Source of the DNA: CAVRZY01 sp963725415
GTDB lineage: Bacteria > Acidobacteriota > Terriglobia > Bryobacterales > Bryobacteraceae
Assembly: GCA_963725415.1 (NCBI GenBank)
Contig: CAVRZY010000237.1
Location: 1 to 30,841 of the forward strand
DNA length: 30,841 bases
Direction: 5' to 3'
Shown: one piece after another, positions 15,758 through 23,211 of the stretch
How the letters are laid out: every line of letters starts with the position of its first letter
How positions within the stretch are numbered: the stretch's first letter is position 1
Notes under the pieces: generated by a model
Told to the model about the DNA's origin: nothing
Seen by the model: only the letters and a program-made list of their open reading frames with translations
Databases searched by the model: none
Position numbers and translations under genes: made by a program

Positions 15758-16537
15758 TCAGGCCCGGCGCCGCGCGAACAGCAGGCCGGACCAAGTTCCA
15801 TCGATCGCGCAGATCCTGTAATCGACGAAGCCGGCGCCCAGGCCGAAGGCGCGAACGGCGGACTGAGTGAGATCGGTGGCCACCCCGGAGGCTTTCTTCG
15901 GCCAGACGATCCACAGGCCGCCTCCTTCCGCCAGGGCGCGCGCTGCGACGGGAAAGCGCCGGTCCAGATCCGCGCGGGACCTAGTGAACAGGAGAAGTAC
16001 GTGGGCGCGGCCCTGCGCTCGCCTTCGCAGCCGGACATTTTCCGGAAGCGCGCCCAGCTTCCCCTCGAAACCCGCCGGCGCGCCGAGCAGGACCACCTCC
16101 GAGCCGGCCTGGATGCCAAGCTTCTTCGGCAGCGGCGCACCCGAGTAGGGATCCATAGTCCCGGGGACGACAGGATCCGCGGGCGGCTTCTCGAGCGCCC
16201 GGCGGAGTGCATCGTGGATCCGGGACCATTCCGCGTACACCGCATCCGGCAGAAGTTCCTGCACGCGTGCAACCTTGCCCGGATCGCCCCCGGCAAACAC
16301 GATCGGGATGGGACGCGTGGCCTGCTGCTGGCGCAGCATGATGGCCACGCCACAACCTTGGGACGGGAGGCGGCTGAGGTCGATGACGAAAGCATCCGGC
16401 GGGTTCTTTCGGAGGGCCCGAACGCCCGGCGCACCCTGCGGCGCGTAAGCATTGGCCTCGTGGCCCGCACTGCGCAGGCAGGCCGCGCGTTCCTCGCCCT
16501 CCGCAGCGTTCCAGTGGATCAGCGTGAAGCGGCTCAT
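15758..16537 (-). CDS. Receiver-like domain fused to a DUF3052-like domain
   Basis: The 259-residue protein has a receiver-like N-terminal half (about 1-110; candidate aspartate in DAFVIDLSRLP, then PIPIVFAGGDPGKV in place of the usual switch threonine and lysine). The C-terminal half resembles DUF3052 (AHVLLLFTRSRADLDRRFP, GGGLWIVWPKKASGVATDL, FVDYRICAIDGTWSGLLFAR). The function is unknown. The receiver half probably cannot be phosphorylated normally. It is the last gene of a coupled minus-strand operon, 11 bases after tpiA. Confidence 0.75.
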   Translation of the reverse strand: MSRFTLIHWNAAEGEERAACLRSAGHEANAYAPQGAPGVRALRKNPPDAFVIDLSRLPSQGCGVAIMLRQQQATRPIPIVFAGGDPGKVARVQELLPDAVYAEWSRIHDALRRALEKPPADPVVPGTMDPYSGAPLPKKLGIQAGSEVVLLGAPAGFEGKLGALPENVRLRRRAQGRAHVLLLFTRSRADLDRRFPVAARALAEGGGLWIVWPKKASGVATDLTQSAVRAFGLGAGFVDYRICAIDGTWSGLLFARRRA

Positions 16538-16548
16538 TTCTGACCGGT

Positions 16549-17298
16549 CTAGAAGTTCACAATCGAGGCGAACCCGATGGGGTCCAGGCTGGCGCCGCCC
16601 ACCAGGGCGCCGTCGATTTCCCTTTGGGCCATGAGGCCCTTGATGTTGTCGGCTTTGACGCTGCCGCCGTAGAGAATGCGGGTTTGGGCAGCGGCCTCTT
16701 TGCCGTAGTGCGCCTCGATTTGCCCGCGGATGAAGCGGTGGGCGTCGGAGGCGATCTCGGGGGTAGCGGTGCGGCCCGTTCCGATGGCCCAGACCGGCTC
16801 GTAGGCGATGACGATCTTGGCAAACTGCTCGGGATCAAGTTTGGCGATGCCCTCGCGGAACTGGTTCAGCAGCACCGTTTCGGTCTGGCCGGCTTCGCGC
16901 TGTTCGAGGCGCTCGCCCACGCACACGATGGGGCGAAGGCCGGTTTCCAGGGCGGCGACGGTCTTCTTGAGCACGCCCTCATCGGTCTCCCCGAAATACT
17001 GCCGGCGCTCGCTGTGGCCGATGATGACCCACTTGGCGCCCACCACCACCAGCATGGGCCCGGAGACCTCGCCGGTATATGCGCCCTCTTTGGCCCAGAA
17101 CAGGTTCTGACCGCCGATCTCGATGCGGCTGCCGTGGGCGGCGGCGACGGCTGCCGGGAGGTTGGGAAACGGGGGGCAAATCACGATGTCGCAGTGCCCG
17201 GATTGCTCGACCAGGGGACGGAATTTCTCGAAGAAAGCGGCCGTTTCACCGGCCGTCTTGTACATTTTCCAGTTGCCTGCCATCAATGGTTTTCTCAT
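16549..17298 (-). CDS. tpiA: Triosephosphate isomerase
   Basis: The 249-residue enzyme interconverts dihydroxyacetone phosphate and glyceraldehyde 3-phosphate in glycolysis. It has all signature parts: MAGNWKMYK (catalytic Asn/Lys), IIGHSERRQYFGE (catalytic His), AYEPVWAIGTG (catalytic Glu and flexible loop) and ILYGGSVK (phosphate binding). Its start overlaps the deoB stop by four bases, so it is translationally coupled. Dihydroxyacetone phosphate is also a product of the inositol pathway encoded nearby. Confidence 0.97.
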   Translation of the reverse strand: MRKPLMAGNWKMYKTAGETAAFFEKFRPLVEQSGHCDIVICPPFPNLPAAVAAAHGSRIEIGGQNLFWAKEGAYTGEVSGPMLVVVGAKWVIIGHSERRQYFGETDEGVLKKTVAALETGLRPIVCVGERLEQREAGQTETVLLNQFREGIAKLDPEQFAKIVIAYEPVWAIGTGRTATPEIASDAHRFIRGQIEAHYGKEAAAQTRILYGGSVKADNIKGLMAQREIDGALVGGASLDPIGFASIVNF

Positions 17299-18464
17299 AG
17301 GATTGCGTCTAAGAAGCTGACTCCTTTCTCAAGCTGAATGCCGAAGTTCTGGGCCAGGGTCTGGCCGATGTCGGCCAGCGAGTCGCGGGAGCCGAGGTTG
17401 ACCCCCCGCTTGGCCCGCGGCCCGTAGACCAGCAGGGGGACGTATTCGCGGCTGTGGTCGGTCGAGGGCGTGGTGGGATCGTTGCCGTGATCGGCGGTAA
17501 CGATCAGCAGGTCATCCTCTCGAAGCCTCTCGAGCAACTCCCCCAGCCAGGCGTCGGCGGTCTCCAGCGCGACCGCATAGCCCTCCACATCGTTGCGGTG
17601 GCCGTAGACGGAATCGAAGTCCACCAGATTGGTGAAGATCAGGCCCTCGGACACCCGCTTGAGGGCTTCGAGCGTCTTGGCCATTCCATCGGCGTTGCTC
17701 CTGGTATGGGCGTGGGCGCGAATTCCCCGCCCCAGATAAATGTCGTGGATTTTGCCGACGGCGTAGACCAGGATGCCGCGCTCGTCCAGCCGCTCCAGCA
17801 GCATGCCCGGCGGAGGCGGGACGGCGTAATCGTGCCGGTTGGCGTTGTCACGGGTGAACGAGCCGGGGCGGCCCACGAAGGGACGCGCAATCACCCGCCC
17901 GACCTGGTGCGGGCCGCGGAGAATCTCACGCGCGGTCCCGCAAATGCTGTACAGTTCTGCCAGCAGGATGACCTCCTCGTGCGCGGCAACCTGGAAGACG
18001 CTGTCGGCCGAGGTGTAGACGATGGGAGAGCCGCTGCGCATGTGCTCTTCTCCGAGCTGCTTGATGATCTCGGTGCCGGAGGCGGGGAAGTTGCCCAGGG
18101 CGCGGCGGCCAATGCGCCGCTCGAACTCGGCCATGACCTCAGCCGGGAAACCGTTGGGGTAAACAGGGAACGGCCGATCGAGCTGGATGCCGGCGATCTC
18201 CCAGTGGCCGGTGGTGGTGTCCTTGCCGGGGGAGGCCGTAGCGCAGCGTCCGAAGCAGGCCAACGGCGAGGCCGCTGGTTCCAGGTGCTGGATGGGCCGG
18301 ATATTGGCGATGCCGAGCCTGGCGAGGTTGGGAATCCGCAGCGCTCTCTGGCGGGCGATGTTGCCCAGGGTGTCGCTGCCGGAATCGCCGTAGAGGGCGG
18401 CATCCGGCATCTCGCCGATGCCCACGCTATCGAGGATGATCAGCAGGACGCGCGGAAAGGTCAT
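17295..18464 (-). CDS. deoB: Phosphopentomutase
   Basis: The 389-residue alkaline-phosphatase-superfamily enzyme interconverts ribose/deoxyribose 1- and 5-phosphates in nucleoside salvage. Metal-binding and catalytic motifs are visible: LLIILDSVGIGEMPDA, GKDTTTGHWEIAG (the phosphorylated Thr), NLVDFDSVYGHRNDVEGYA and IVTADHGNDPTTPSTDHSRE. The ATG at 18464 overlaps the end of the tlpA-like gene, whereas the longer frame upstream lies wholly within that gene. It also overlaps tpiA downstream. Confidence 0.96.
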   Translation of the reverse strand: MTFPRVLLIILDSVGIGEMPDAALYGDSGSDTLGNIARQRALRIPNLARLGIANIRPIQHLEPAASPLACFGRCATASPGKDTTTGHWEIAGIQLDRPFPVYPNGFPAEVMAEFERRIGRRALGNFPASGTEIIKQLGEEHMRSGSPIVYTSADSVFQVAAHEEVILLAELYSICGTAREILRGPHQVGRVIARPFVGRPGSFTRDNANRHDYAVPPPPGMLLERLDERGILVYAVGKIHDIYLGRGIRAHAHTRSNADGMAKTLEALKRVSEGLIFTNLVDFDSVYGHRNDVEGYAVALETADAWLGELLERLREDDLLIVTADHGNDPTTPSTDHSREYVPLLVYGPRAKRGVNLGSRDSLADIGQTLAQNFGIQLEKGVSFLDAIL

Positions 18465-19795
18465 TGATTGAGCGCTTCCTGGATGCGCTCGGTGAGCATA
18501 TCCACGAAGCGGTCCGGGATGAAGCCGTTCATGCGGCTCACCACTTCGCCCTTCTTGCTGAGGAGGATGGTGGTGGGAATAGAGGAGACCTGCAAGGCGC
18601 TGGAGAGGCCGTCTTCGAAGTACACCCTGTGGTCCCACTTGTGCTCCTGGAGGAACTCGCGCACACCGTCGTGCTCCTCATCGGTGTTGATGGAAAGGAA
18701 CACGACCTCGGGCCGGTCCTTGAATCTGCGCTTGACTTCATCGTAGAGCGGGTGCTGAACGCGGCAGGGCCCGCACCAGGTGGCCCAGAAATCCATCACC
18801 AGCACCTTGCCGCGGAGGGAGGCCAGAGAGAGCTTGTCGCCGTCCAGGCCGGAAAGGATAAACTCCGCGGGATTGGTGACTTGGAGGTTGGGGTCGGCCT
18901 GGCGGAGCTTGAGGCGGCGTTGGGCGACCACGGCGGTGGTCCGATCGTAGGCTTCCAGGACTAGGTCGCCAAGTCCGGCTTCTGACCCTTTGAGCTTGCG
19001 GTAGAGTTCCCCCAGGCGGGTGCGAACGGTAGCCCGGTCGGCGTCGGTGTTGCGGGGATCGGAAATGGTGAAGGCATCGGCGTAGTGGCGGATGGCCTCC
19101 TCGTCTTTCCCGGAGCGCGCCAGCCAGCGCGCCACCTCGCGGGCCGCTTCCGCGCTGGGGTAGGTTTCGTAGCTCTTCTGGGCCAGCACGATGGCCTCGG
19201 GAATCTTGCCGAGGTTTCCGCTGGCCCGGGCCTCCAGGACCAGGGCCCTGCCCATGCCGCGGTCTATTTCATCAATCCACTTGGCGGCGCTCATGCGACT
19301 GGAGGGCCTGTCTCTTTCCGCCGCCCGAATGCCTTCCTGAAGGCGGCGGGCGTACTTCAGCGCGCGTTCGCATCGCTCTGAATTCGTCTCATCGCCGCCG
19401 GCCAGCAGGGCGCGCGTGACCTGGTCCAGGAGTTGGAGATCATCGGAGTCCCGGGTCAGGACGCGTTCTCCGTACTGGATGATGCGCTTGCCGTCTTTGG
19501 CCTCGATGGCGGCCTTAGCCAGCGCCCGTTCCAACTCCGGGCGCCTGGATGAGTCCGGGTATTTCGCCAGATGATTCTCCAACGCTCGGATAAAATCCAC
19601 CGCGCTCGAGCCGGCTTCGGCGAGGGCTTCCTCGAGATGCCTCTGTTCGGCTTCCGACTTGTCGGGCTTTTGTGCCAGGCCGGAGGGTACAATCACCGCA
19701 AAGATGCAAAGGACGCAAAGGAAGCGCACAGGAAATTGCAGAGTAAGTTTTCTCTGCGCTATCTCTGCGTTCTCTGCGTCTCTGCGGTGAATCAC
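18461..19795 (-). CDS. Secreted TPR-thioredoxin (TlpA-like) protein with repeat-derived signal peptide
   Basis: The 444-residue protein has a signal peptide (cleavage likely near A41-Q42), helical repeats of TPR type (about 60-290) and a C-terminal TlpA/ResA-like thioredoxin domain. The redox pair is C341-C344 (WATWCGPC), with the cis-proline motif in VSSIPTTILL. It probably reduces or isomerises disulfides outside the cytoplasm. Translation starts at GTG 19795, which overlaps the preceding TGA (GTGA). Residues 2-34 are encoded by a 98-bp palindromic repeat, and the hydrophobic core FLCVLCIFAV comes from it. A shorter start at the GTG for V23 is possible but has no ribosome site. Confidence 0.88.
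   Translation of the reverse strand: MIHRRDAENAEIAQRKLTLQFPVRFLCVLCIFAVIVPSGLAQKPDKSEAEQRHLEEALAEAGSSAVDFIRALENHLAKYPDSSRRPELERALAKAAIEAKDGKRIIQYGERVLTRDSDDLQLLDQVTRALLAGGDETNSERCERALKYARRLQEGIRAAERDRPSSRMSAAKWIDEIDRGMGRALVLEARASGNLGKIPEAIVLAQKSYETYPSAEAAREVARWLARSGKDEEAIRHYADAFTISDPRNTDADRATVRTRLGELYRKLKGSEAGLGDLVLEAYDRTTAVVAQRRLKLRQADPNLQVTNPAEFILSGLDGDKLSLASLRGKVLVMDFWATWCGPCRVQHPLYDEVKRRFKDRPEVVFLSINTDEEHDGVREFLQEHKWDHRVYFEDGLSSALQVSSIPTTILLSKKGEVVSRMNGFIPDRFVDMLTERIQEALNQ
19693..19790. repeat. 98-bp palindromic repeat inside the tlpA-like gene
   Basis: The element runs from TCACCGCAAAGATGC to TCTGCGTCTCTGCGGTGA. Its two halves pair along about 47 bases with mostly G-T-compatible mismatches. 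It belongs to the widespread class of palindromes of the form CACCGCAGAGACGCAGAG...GCGGTGA, seen in many free-living bacteria. Here it is in frame with, and fully inside, a coding sequence. Confidence 0.85.
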
Positions 19796-20421
19796 TGGCG
19801 CTCGCCCCCACGGACGCCGGCTCGAAAGGAATCGGCCAGGTTGGCCGCCCGGACGCGCGCCATGTGCAGGTAGGATTCGTTGCCCGCGATGCGGTCCAGC
19901 AACTGTAGGAACTGTTGGGGGGCCACCAACCTCCCGCGATCGCGCGAGGCTTCCAGCAACAGCAGGGCCTGGTTGACACCCAGCCTATCGTACTTGGTGG
20001 CGCGCTCGAGGTTGAGGAAATGCTGTTCGGTCTCGGCGATGCGCTCGAACCAATCCCAGAGGAGGCGAGCATCGGGATCGAGCGAGTAGTTGAATTTGAC
20101 TTCGTGCTTTTCGGCGCCGCTCTCGTAGCGGAAGGTCTTGATCCCGGTGTTGGCCACTTTCAGGTTGGCCTCCAGGGGGCGGTTGAAACGTCCCAGCTTC
20201 TCGACCAGCGCGAAGATCTCCCGGGTCTCCTTCTCGTTGAGCTGAAAAGCCAGCGGGTTGTCGTCGTCCTCGGCTAGCTTGAAGTCGGCTCGCCCGGCGC
20301 TATCGAGGGTAATCGCGACGTAGGCGGGGGTGCTGCCGGGGAAGGACTTCGAGTAGAAGACCTTGGGGATTTCCGCTGCCTTCAGGCTGGCCAGGCAGAG
20401 CAGCAACCCAAGCCAGCTCAT
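19792..20421 (-). CDS. Secreted hypothetical protein
   Basis: The 209-residue protein has an N-terminal signal sequence (MSWLGLLLCLASLKAAE) and a beta-rich segment (KVFYSKSFPGSTPAYVAITL). A helical C-terminal half follows (RIAETEQHFLNLERATKYDR, LEASRDRGRLVAPQQFLQLL). I recognise no family. It overlaps ruvC upstream by four bases and the tlpA-like gene downstream by four (GTGA). Its conserved place between two exported or core genes suggests a partner of the downstream thioredoxin protein; that is inference. Confidence 0.8.
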   Translation of the reverse strand: MSWLGLLLCLASLKAAEIPKVFYSKSFPGSTPAYVAITLDSAGRADFKLAEDDDNPLAFQLNEKETREIFALVEKLGRFNRPLEANLKVANTGIKTFRYESGAEKHEVKFNYSLDPDARLLWDWFERIAETEQHFLNLERATKYDRLGVNQALLLLEASRDRGRLVAPQQFLQLLDRIAGNESYLHMARVRAANLADSFRAGVRGGERQ

Positions 20422-20915
20422 GGGACGGGCTCCGCTTGGGCGGCGAAGGCGCGGCGGGTGGCATGACAGATGGCTACCGCTAGAGCGTCGGAAGCATCCT
20501 CGGATTCGATATCCGTCTTCAATCCCAGAATAGAGCGCACCATCCATTGCACCTGCCGCTTTTCCGCCCGTCCGTGACCTACCACGGCGGTCTTGATCTC
20601 CAGCGGCGAGTATTCGCCGAATTCCAACTCCGCCTCGGCCAGGGTCAGCAGCGCGACGCCGCGGACATGCGCCAGCTTGAGGGCCGTTTTCACGTTGGCG
20701 GAGTAGAAAACCTCTTCCACCGCCGCAGCGGCCGGCTGATACTCCCGGATGACTTCCCGAAGCCCGCGGGCGATATGGGCCAGGCGCTGCTCGAAAGGCT
20801 TGTTGGGCAGGGCGCGAATGACTCCCAGTCCCACCAGGCAGTGCGCCCGCCCGTCCGTGTCGATCACCCCGTAGCCCGTCCGTTCCGTGCCGCAATCGAT
20901 ACCCAGGACGCGCAT
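20418..20915 (-). CDS. ruvC: Holliday junction endonuclease RuvC
   Basis: The 165-residue RNase H-fold resolvase has its acidic residues in MRVLGIDCGTERTGYG (D7), AVEEVFYSANVKTAL (Glu) and SEDASDALAVAICH (two Asp). It cuts four-way junctions moved by RuvAB during recombination. It follows yebC by 15 bases, an arrangement common in bacteria, and overlaps the secreted hypothetical gene. ruvA and ruvB are not in view. Confidence 0.96.
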   Translation of the reverse strand: MRVLGIDCGTERTGYGVIDTDGRAHCLVGLGVIRALPNKPFEQRLAHIARGLREVIREYQPAAAAVEEVFYSANVKTALKLAHVRGVALLTLAEAELEFGEYSPLEIKTAVVGHGRAEKRQVQWMVRSILGLKTDIESEDASDALAVAICHATRRAFAAQAEPVP

Positions 20916-20930
20916 GCGCTGCCCCAGCCG

Positions 20931-21677
20931 CTACTGGGCCAGGGCCTCCATCACCTTCTCGTCGATATCGAAGTTGGAGTAGACGTCCTGGACGTCGTCG
21001 TGTTCCTCGAGCGCCTCGCTGAGCTTGAGCATCTGCGAGGCTTCTTTACCCTCCAGCTTGACCGAGGTGACCGGCACCATGGCCACCTGGGCGGAGACGG
21101 TCTCGATCCTGGCGTTGTGAATCGCGTTCACCACCGCCTCGTGGGCCTCGGGCGGCGAGATGATCTCCCAGTTGATACCGTCGTTGCGGATGTCCTCGGC
21201 GCCCGCGTCCAGCACGATCTCCATGAGCTGCTCCTCGGTGGCCTTTTCCTGCGCGATCAGGATCTGGCTCTTGCGTTCGAACAGGCGGGAGACGCTGCCT
21301 TGCTCGCCCAGCTTGCCCCCGTGTTTGGTGAAGATGTGCCGGATTTCGCTGACCGTCCGGTTGCGGTTGTCGGTGGCCACATGGACCATGACCGCCGTGC
21401 CGCCCGGGCCGTAGGCTTCGAACATCACTTCCTCGATTTGCCCGCCCTCCAGTTCTCCGGTGCCGCGCTGGATGGCCCGCTTGATATTGTCGGCCGGCAT
21501 GCTGGCGGCCTTGGCGGCCAGGACGGCGGTCCGCAGCCGGGGATTGGAGTCCGGGTCGCCGCCGCTTCGGGCAGCGATGCTGATCTCTTTGATGACGCGG
21601 GTGAAGGTTTTCCCGCGCTTGGCGTCCAACGCGGCCTTTTTGTGCTTAATGGTTGCCCACTTGGAATGGCCTGACAT
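20931..21677 (-). CDS. YebC/TACO1-family protein
   Basis: The 248-residue protein starts with the family signature MSGHSKWATIKHKKAALDAK and carries PADNIKRAIQRGTGE and MFEAYGPGGTAVMVHVATDN. YebC proteins are described as transcriptional regulators and, more recently, as factors that help ribosomes through difficult proline stretches. The yebC-ruvC neighbourhood is ancient. It is the first gene of the seven-gene operon, and AGAGG sits seven bases before the ATG. Confidence 0.95.
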   Translation of the reverse strand: MSGHSKWATIKHKKAALDAKRGKTFTRVIKEISIAARSGGDPDSNPRLRTAVLAAKAASMPADNIKRAIQRGTGELEGGQIEEVMFEAYGPGGTAVMVHVATDNRNRTVSEIRHIFTKHGGKLGEQGSVSRLFERKSQILIAQEKATEEQLMEIVLDAGAEDIRNDGINWEIISPPEAHEAVVNAIHNARIETVSAQVAMVPVTSVKLEGKEASQMLKLSEALEEHDDVQDVYSNFDIDEKVMEALAQ

Positions 21678-21725
21678 GGCAAACCTCTAATTAGGGAGGC
21701 GAAATTCTGGTGAACCCAATCACCG

Positions 21726-21754
21726 AGCATAGCAGAATAGGGGGTGGGCCTCAA
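21726..21754 (-). promoter_or_regulatory. Promoter of the yebC operon
   Basis: On the minus strand TTGAGG (21754-21749) and TATGCT (21731-21726) are 17 bases apart. The predicted transcript starts about 40 bases before yebC. It is the only good sigma-70-like site in this intergenic gap. Confidence 0.5.
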
Positions 21755-21802
21755 CCCGAAGAGCCGCCGGCCTTCAGGACCCGGGCCGGGATCTATGAAC
21801 GC

Positions 21803-21846
21803 CCACCCAATGCCCCTGGCATGGGGTGGCGCAGGCCCCGGCCTGC
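21803..21846. repeat. Two adjacent GC-rich hairpins
   Basis: CCACCCAATGCC-CCT-GGCATGGGGTGG (21803-21829, one mismatched pair) is followed at once by the perfect GCAGGCC-CC-GGCCTGC (21831-21846). They occupy the gap between divergent genes and would lie in the leader of the isomerase gene. The form resembles repetitive extragenic palindromes. Confidence 0.65.
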
Positions 21847-21879
21847 GTCAGTGAGAGTGGGTCCGGAGGAGATGATGCC

Positions 21880-22755
21880 ATGTTCGAGATCGGATTCCAC
21901 ACAGACGCTTTCAACAGCAGTTACTGGAGCTTCGAGCAGTGCCTCCAATGGGCGCAAAAGAACGAGGTGCACTTTATCGAGTGCGGAACCATCGATGGGG
22001 TGAGCTGGATTCACGGGCTGGGGTACCAGCCGCACGTGGCGCTTTGGGAGGACCCACTGCTGCTGCGGAGGACGATGGACCGCTACGGCGTCGAGTTCTC
22101 GCAGCTCGATGCGGCTTTTCCCCTTTCTTTGCCGCAGGGAGCCACGCTGGGCGTCGAGTACGTGCTCCGTACCATGCGGTGGGCCAAACTGGTTGGCTGC
22201 CCGCGAGTGGATACCACGGATGACCGCAACCGGCCGGCGGGCATGACGGACCGGGAGGTGCTGGAGCATCTGGGGCGGATCTACCGGCAGATCTTGGCGG
22301 TGGCGGAGGCCTACCAGATTACCATCAACATCGAACCGCACGGCTACTACACCACCAAGCCGGAGTTCATGGCGGAGATGCTGTCATTGTCGGACTCGCC
22401 CTACCTGAGGATGAACATGGATACCGGGAACACGTTCATCGCGGGCCAGGATCCGGTGGCATTTCTGGAGCAATTCAAGCACCAGGTGAGCCACGTACAC
22501 ATCAAGGATGTCAGCCCCAGCCTGGCGGCTGCGGCGCGCGGGGAACTAACCGGCATTGCGGTGAGCCACTGCGCGGTGGGCGAGGGGGTTAATGCGGACA
22601 ACATCCGGCGGTGCGTGGACGTACTGGCCGGGGTCGGCTTTGACGGGGTTCTCAGCATCGAGTGCGAAGGGCAGGGCGGGCCGATGATCGAGCGGAGTTT
22701 GGCCTGGGTGCGGCAACTGCGAGCCGGGCGGATGCGGCAGGCGGCGGCCGGCTAG
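21880..22755 (+). CDS. Xylose-isomerase-like TIM-barrel sugar isomerase/epimerase
   Basis: The 291-residue protein has the AP endonuclease-2/xylose-isomerase-like barrel with metal ligands in order: NIEPHGYY (Glu), MNMDTGN (Asp), SHVHIKD (His-x-His) and SIECEGQGG (Glu). The fold serves sugar-keto isomerases, epimerases and inosose dehydratases such as IolE. An inositol link is tempting given iolC/iolD, but the gene is 8 kb away and divergent. ATG 21880 has a strong GGAGGAG site; the longer frame start lacks one. Confidence 0.85.
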   Translation: MFEIGFHTDAFNSSYWSFEQCLQWAQKNEVHFIECGTIDGVSWIHGLGYQPHVALWEDPLLLRRTMDRYGVEFSQLDAAFPLSLPQGATLGVEYVLRTMRWAKLVGCPRVDTTDDRNRPAGMTDREVLEHLGRIYRQILAVAEAYQITINIEPHGYYTTKPEFMAEMLSLSDSPYLRMNMDTGNTFIAGQDPVAFLEQFKHQVSHVHIKDVSPSLAAAARGELTGIAVSHCAVGEGVNADNIRRCVDVLAGVGFDGVLSIECEGQGGPMIERSLAWVRQLRAGRMRQAAAG

Positions 22756-22800
22756 GCTGGTCCCCCACATCTTAGTAAGTGCTTTACCCTCAATTAGTTC

Positions 22801-22828
22801 TTGACTGATCCGTAAGCCGTGTTACAGT
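22801..22828 (+). promoter_or_regulatory. Promoter of the truncated membrane protein gene
   Basis: TTGACT (22801-22806) and TACAGT (22823-22828) are separated by 16 bases, with the ATG 22 bases after the -10 box. This supports a real gene start at 22851. Confidence 0.55.
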
Positions 22829-22850
22829 AGTACTAGGAACTGGGGTAGAT

Positions 22851-22990
22851 ATGAGCCTTATGGGCGGCCCCAGCCTCGCTCCCCGTCTACCGCACCGCTT
22901 GGGTGCGCGGACAGACCTATTTTGGTGGCTACTGGCGGCGGCGCTGGGATTTTTCGCAGCATCACTCCCGCAACTGATGTTGGGGCCCAC
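22851..22990 (+). CDS. N-terminal fragment of a membrane or exported protein, cut by the contig junction
   Basis: From ATG 22851 the frame encodes a short basic N-terminus (PRLPHRLGARTD) and one hydrophobic segment (LFWWLLAAALGFFAASLPQL). It then runs into sequence that clearly belongs to the opposite-strand MFS gene, so everything after about residue 46 is artefactual. The composition matches the left half. The function cannot be stated. Confidence 0.5.
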
Positions 22991-22995
22991 GCCAG
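22980..22995. other. Junction between two source genomes
   Basis: To the left, sequence is GC-rich and carries a plus-strand gene start with its own promoter. To the right, bases match codon by codon the N-terminal region of the MFS gene at 24,396-24,467. Homology to that paralogue stops at the Trp codon near 22,988. Composition, codon use and gene affiliation all change here. Confidence 0.8.
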
Positions 22996-23067
22996 CGAAA
23001 ACTCCACCACGGCGCTGCCGATTAAAGAAAACGCCTGGCTGAACCACAATACAAAAAACTTTTTAAT
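22988..23067 (-). pseudogene. MFS_A: first ~27 codons of an MFS efflux-type transporter, truncated at the junction
   Basis: The frame reads KKFFVLWFSQAFSLIGSAVV then EFSLAW, closely similar to the start of MFS_B (WASQAASLFGSAVVQFALAW). The likely initiator is ATT at 23067-23065, because TAA immediately precedes it and AGGAGG lies six bases upstream. TTG 23049 is possible but is badly spaced. The remaining ~380 codons are missing because the contig switches genome. The gene is preceded by its own promoter, leader and terminator, which suggests attenuated expression. Confidence 0.72.
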
Positions 23068-23087
23068 TTAAAGCCTCCTAAAACTAC

Positions 23088-23118
23088 AAAAAAGAAAGGG
23101 GCTTTTTGAAGCCCCTTT
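23088..23118 (-). terminator. Intrinsic terminator in the MFS_A leader (candidate attenuator)
   Basis: The RNA would form AAAGGGGCTT-loop-AAGCCCCTTT, a perfect 10-base stem, followed by CTTTTTT. It lies nine bases before the AGGAGG site of MFS_A and downstream of a promoter, the usual position of an attenuator. Simple termination of MFS_B is the alternative. Confidence 0.8.
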
Positions 23119-23151
23119 ACTAGAAAACCAACGGAAAACCGGAGTTTTTAA

Positions 23152-23202
23152 CTAAAAAAGAGCCCTCCTTTTGTTTTGTCCAGAGAGTGTAATAGCTTTC
23201 AT
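23152..23202 (-). CDS. Candidate 16-residue leader peptide upstream of MFS_A
   Basis: The small frame encodes MKAITLSGQNKRRALF and stops 33 bases before the terminator stem. Its ATG is nine bases after a TATAAT box, so the RNA would start almost at the ATG and be leaderless. The codons for KRRA (AAAAGGAGGGCT) are partly complementary to the 3' arm of the terminator (AGCCCCTTT), allowing an alternative pairing that a translating ribosome would control. Real translation is unproven. Confidence 0.45.
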   Translation of the reverse strand: MKAITLSGQNKRRALF

Positions 23203-23211
23203 GATTTTTGT

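Noticed and set aside
19571..19873. Plus-strand frame containing HRKDAKDAKEAHRK
   Set aside because: It is the palindromic repeat read on its other strand; the flanking parts are antisense to real genes and show no domain.
21880..22755. Calling the TIM-barrel protein IolE (inosose dehydratase)
   Set aside because: The metal motif is shared by many isomerases and epimerases and the gene is far from iolC/iolD, so a specific name is not justified.
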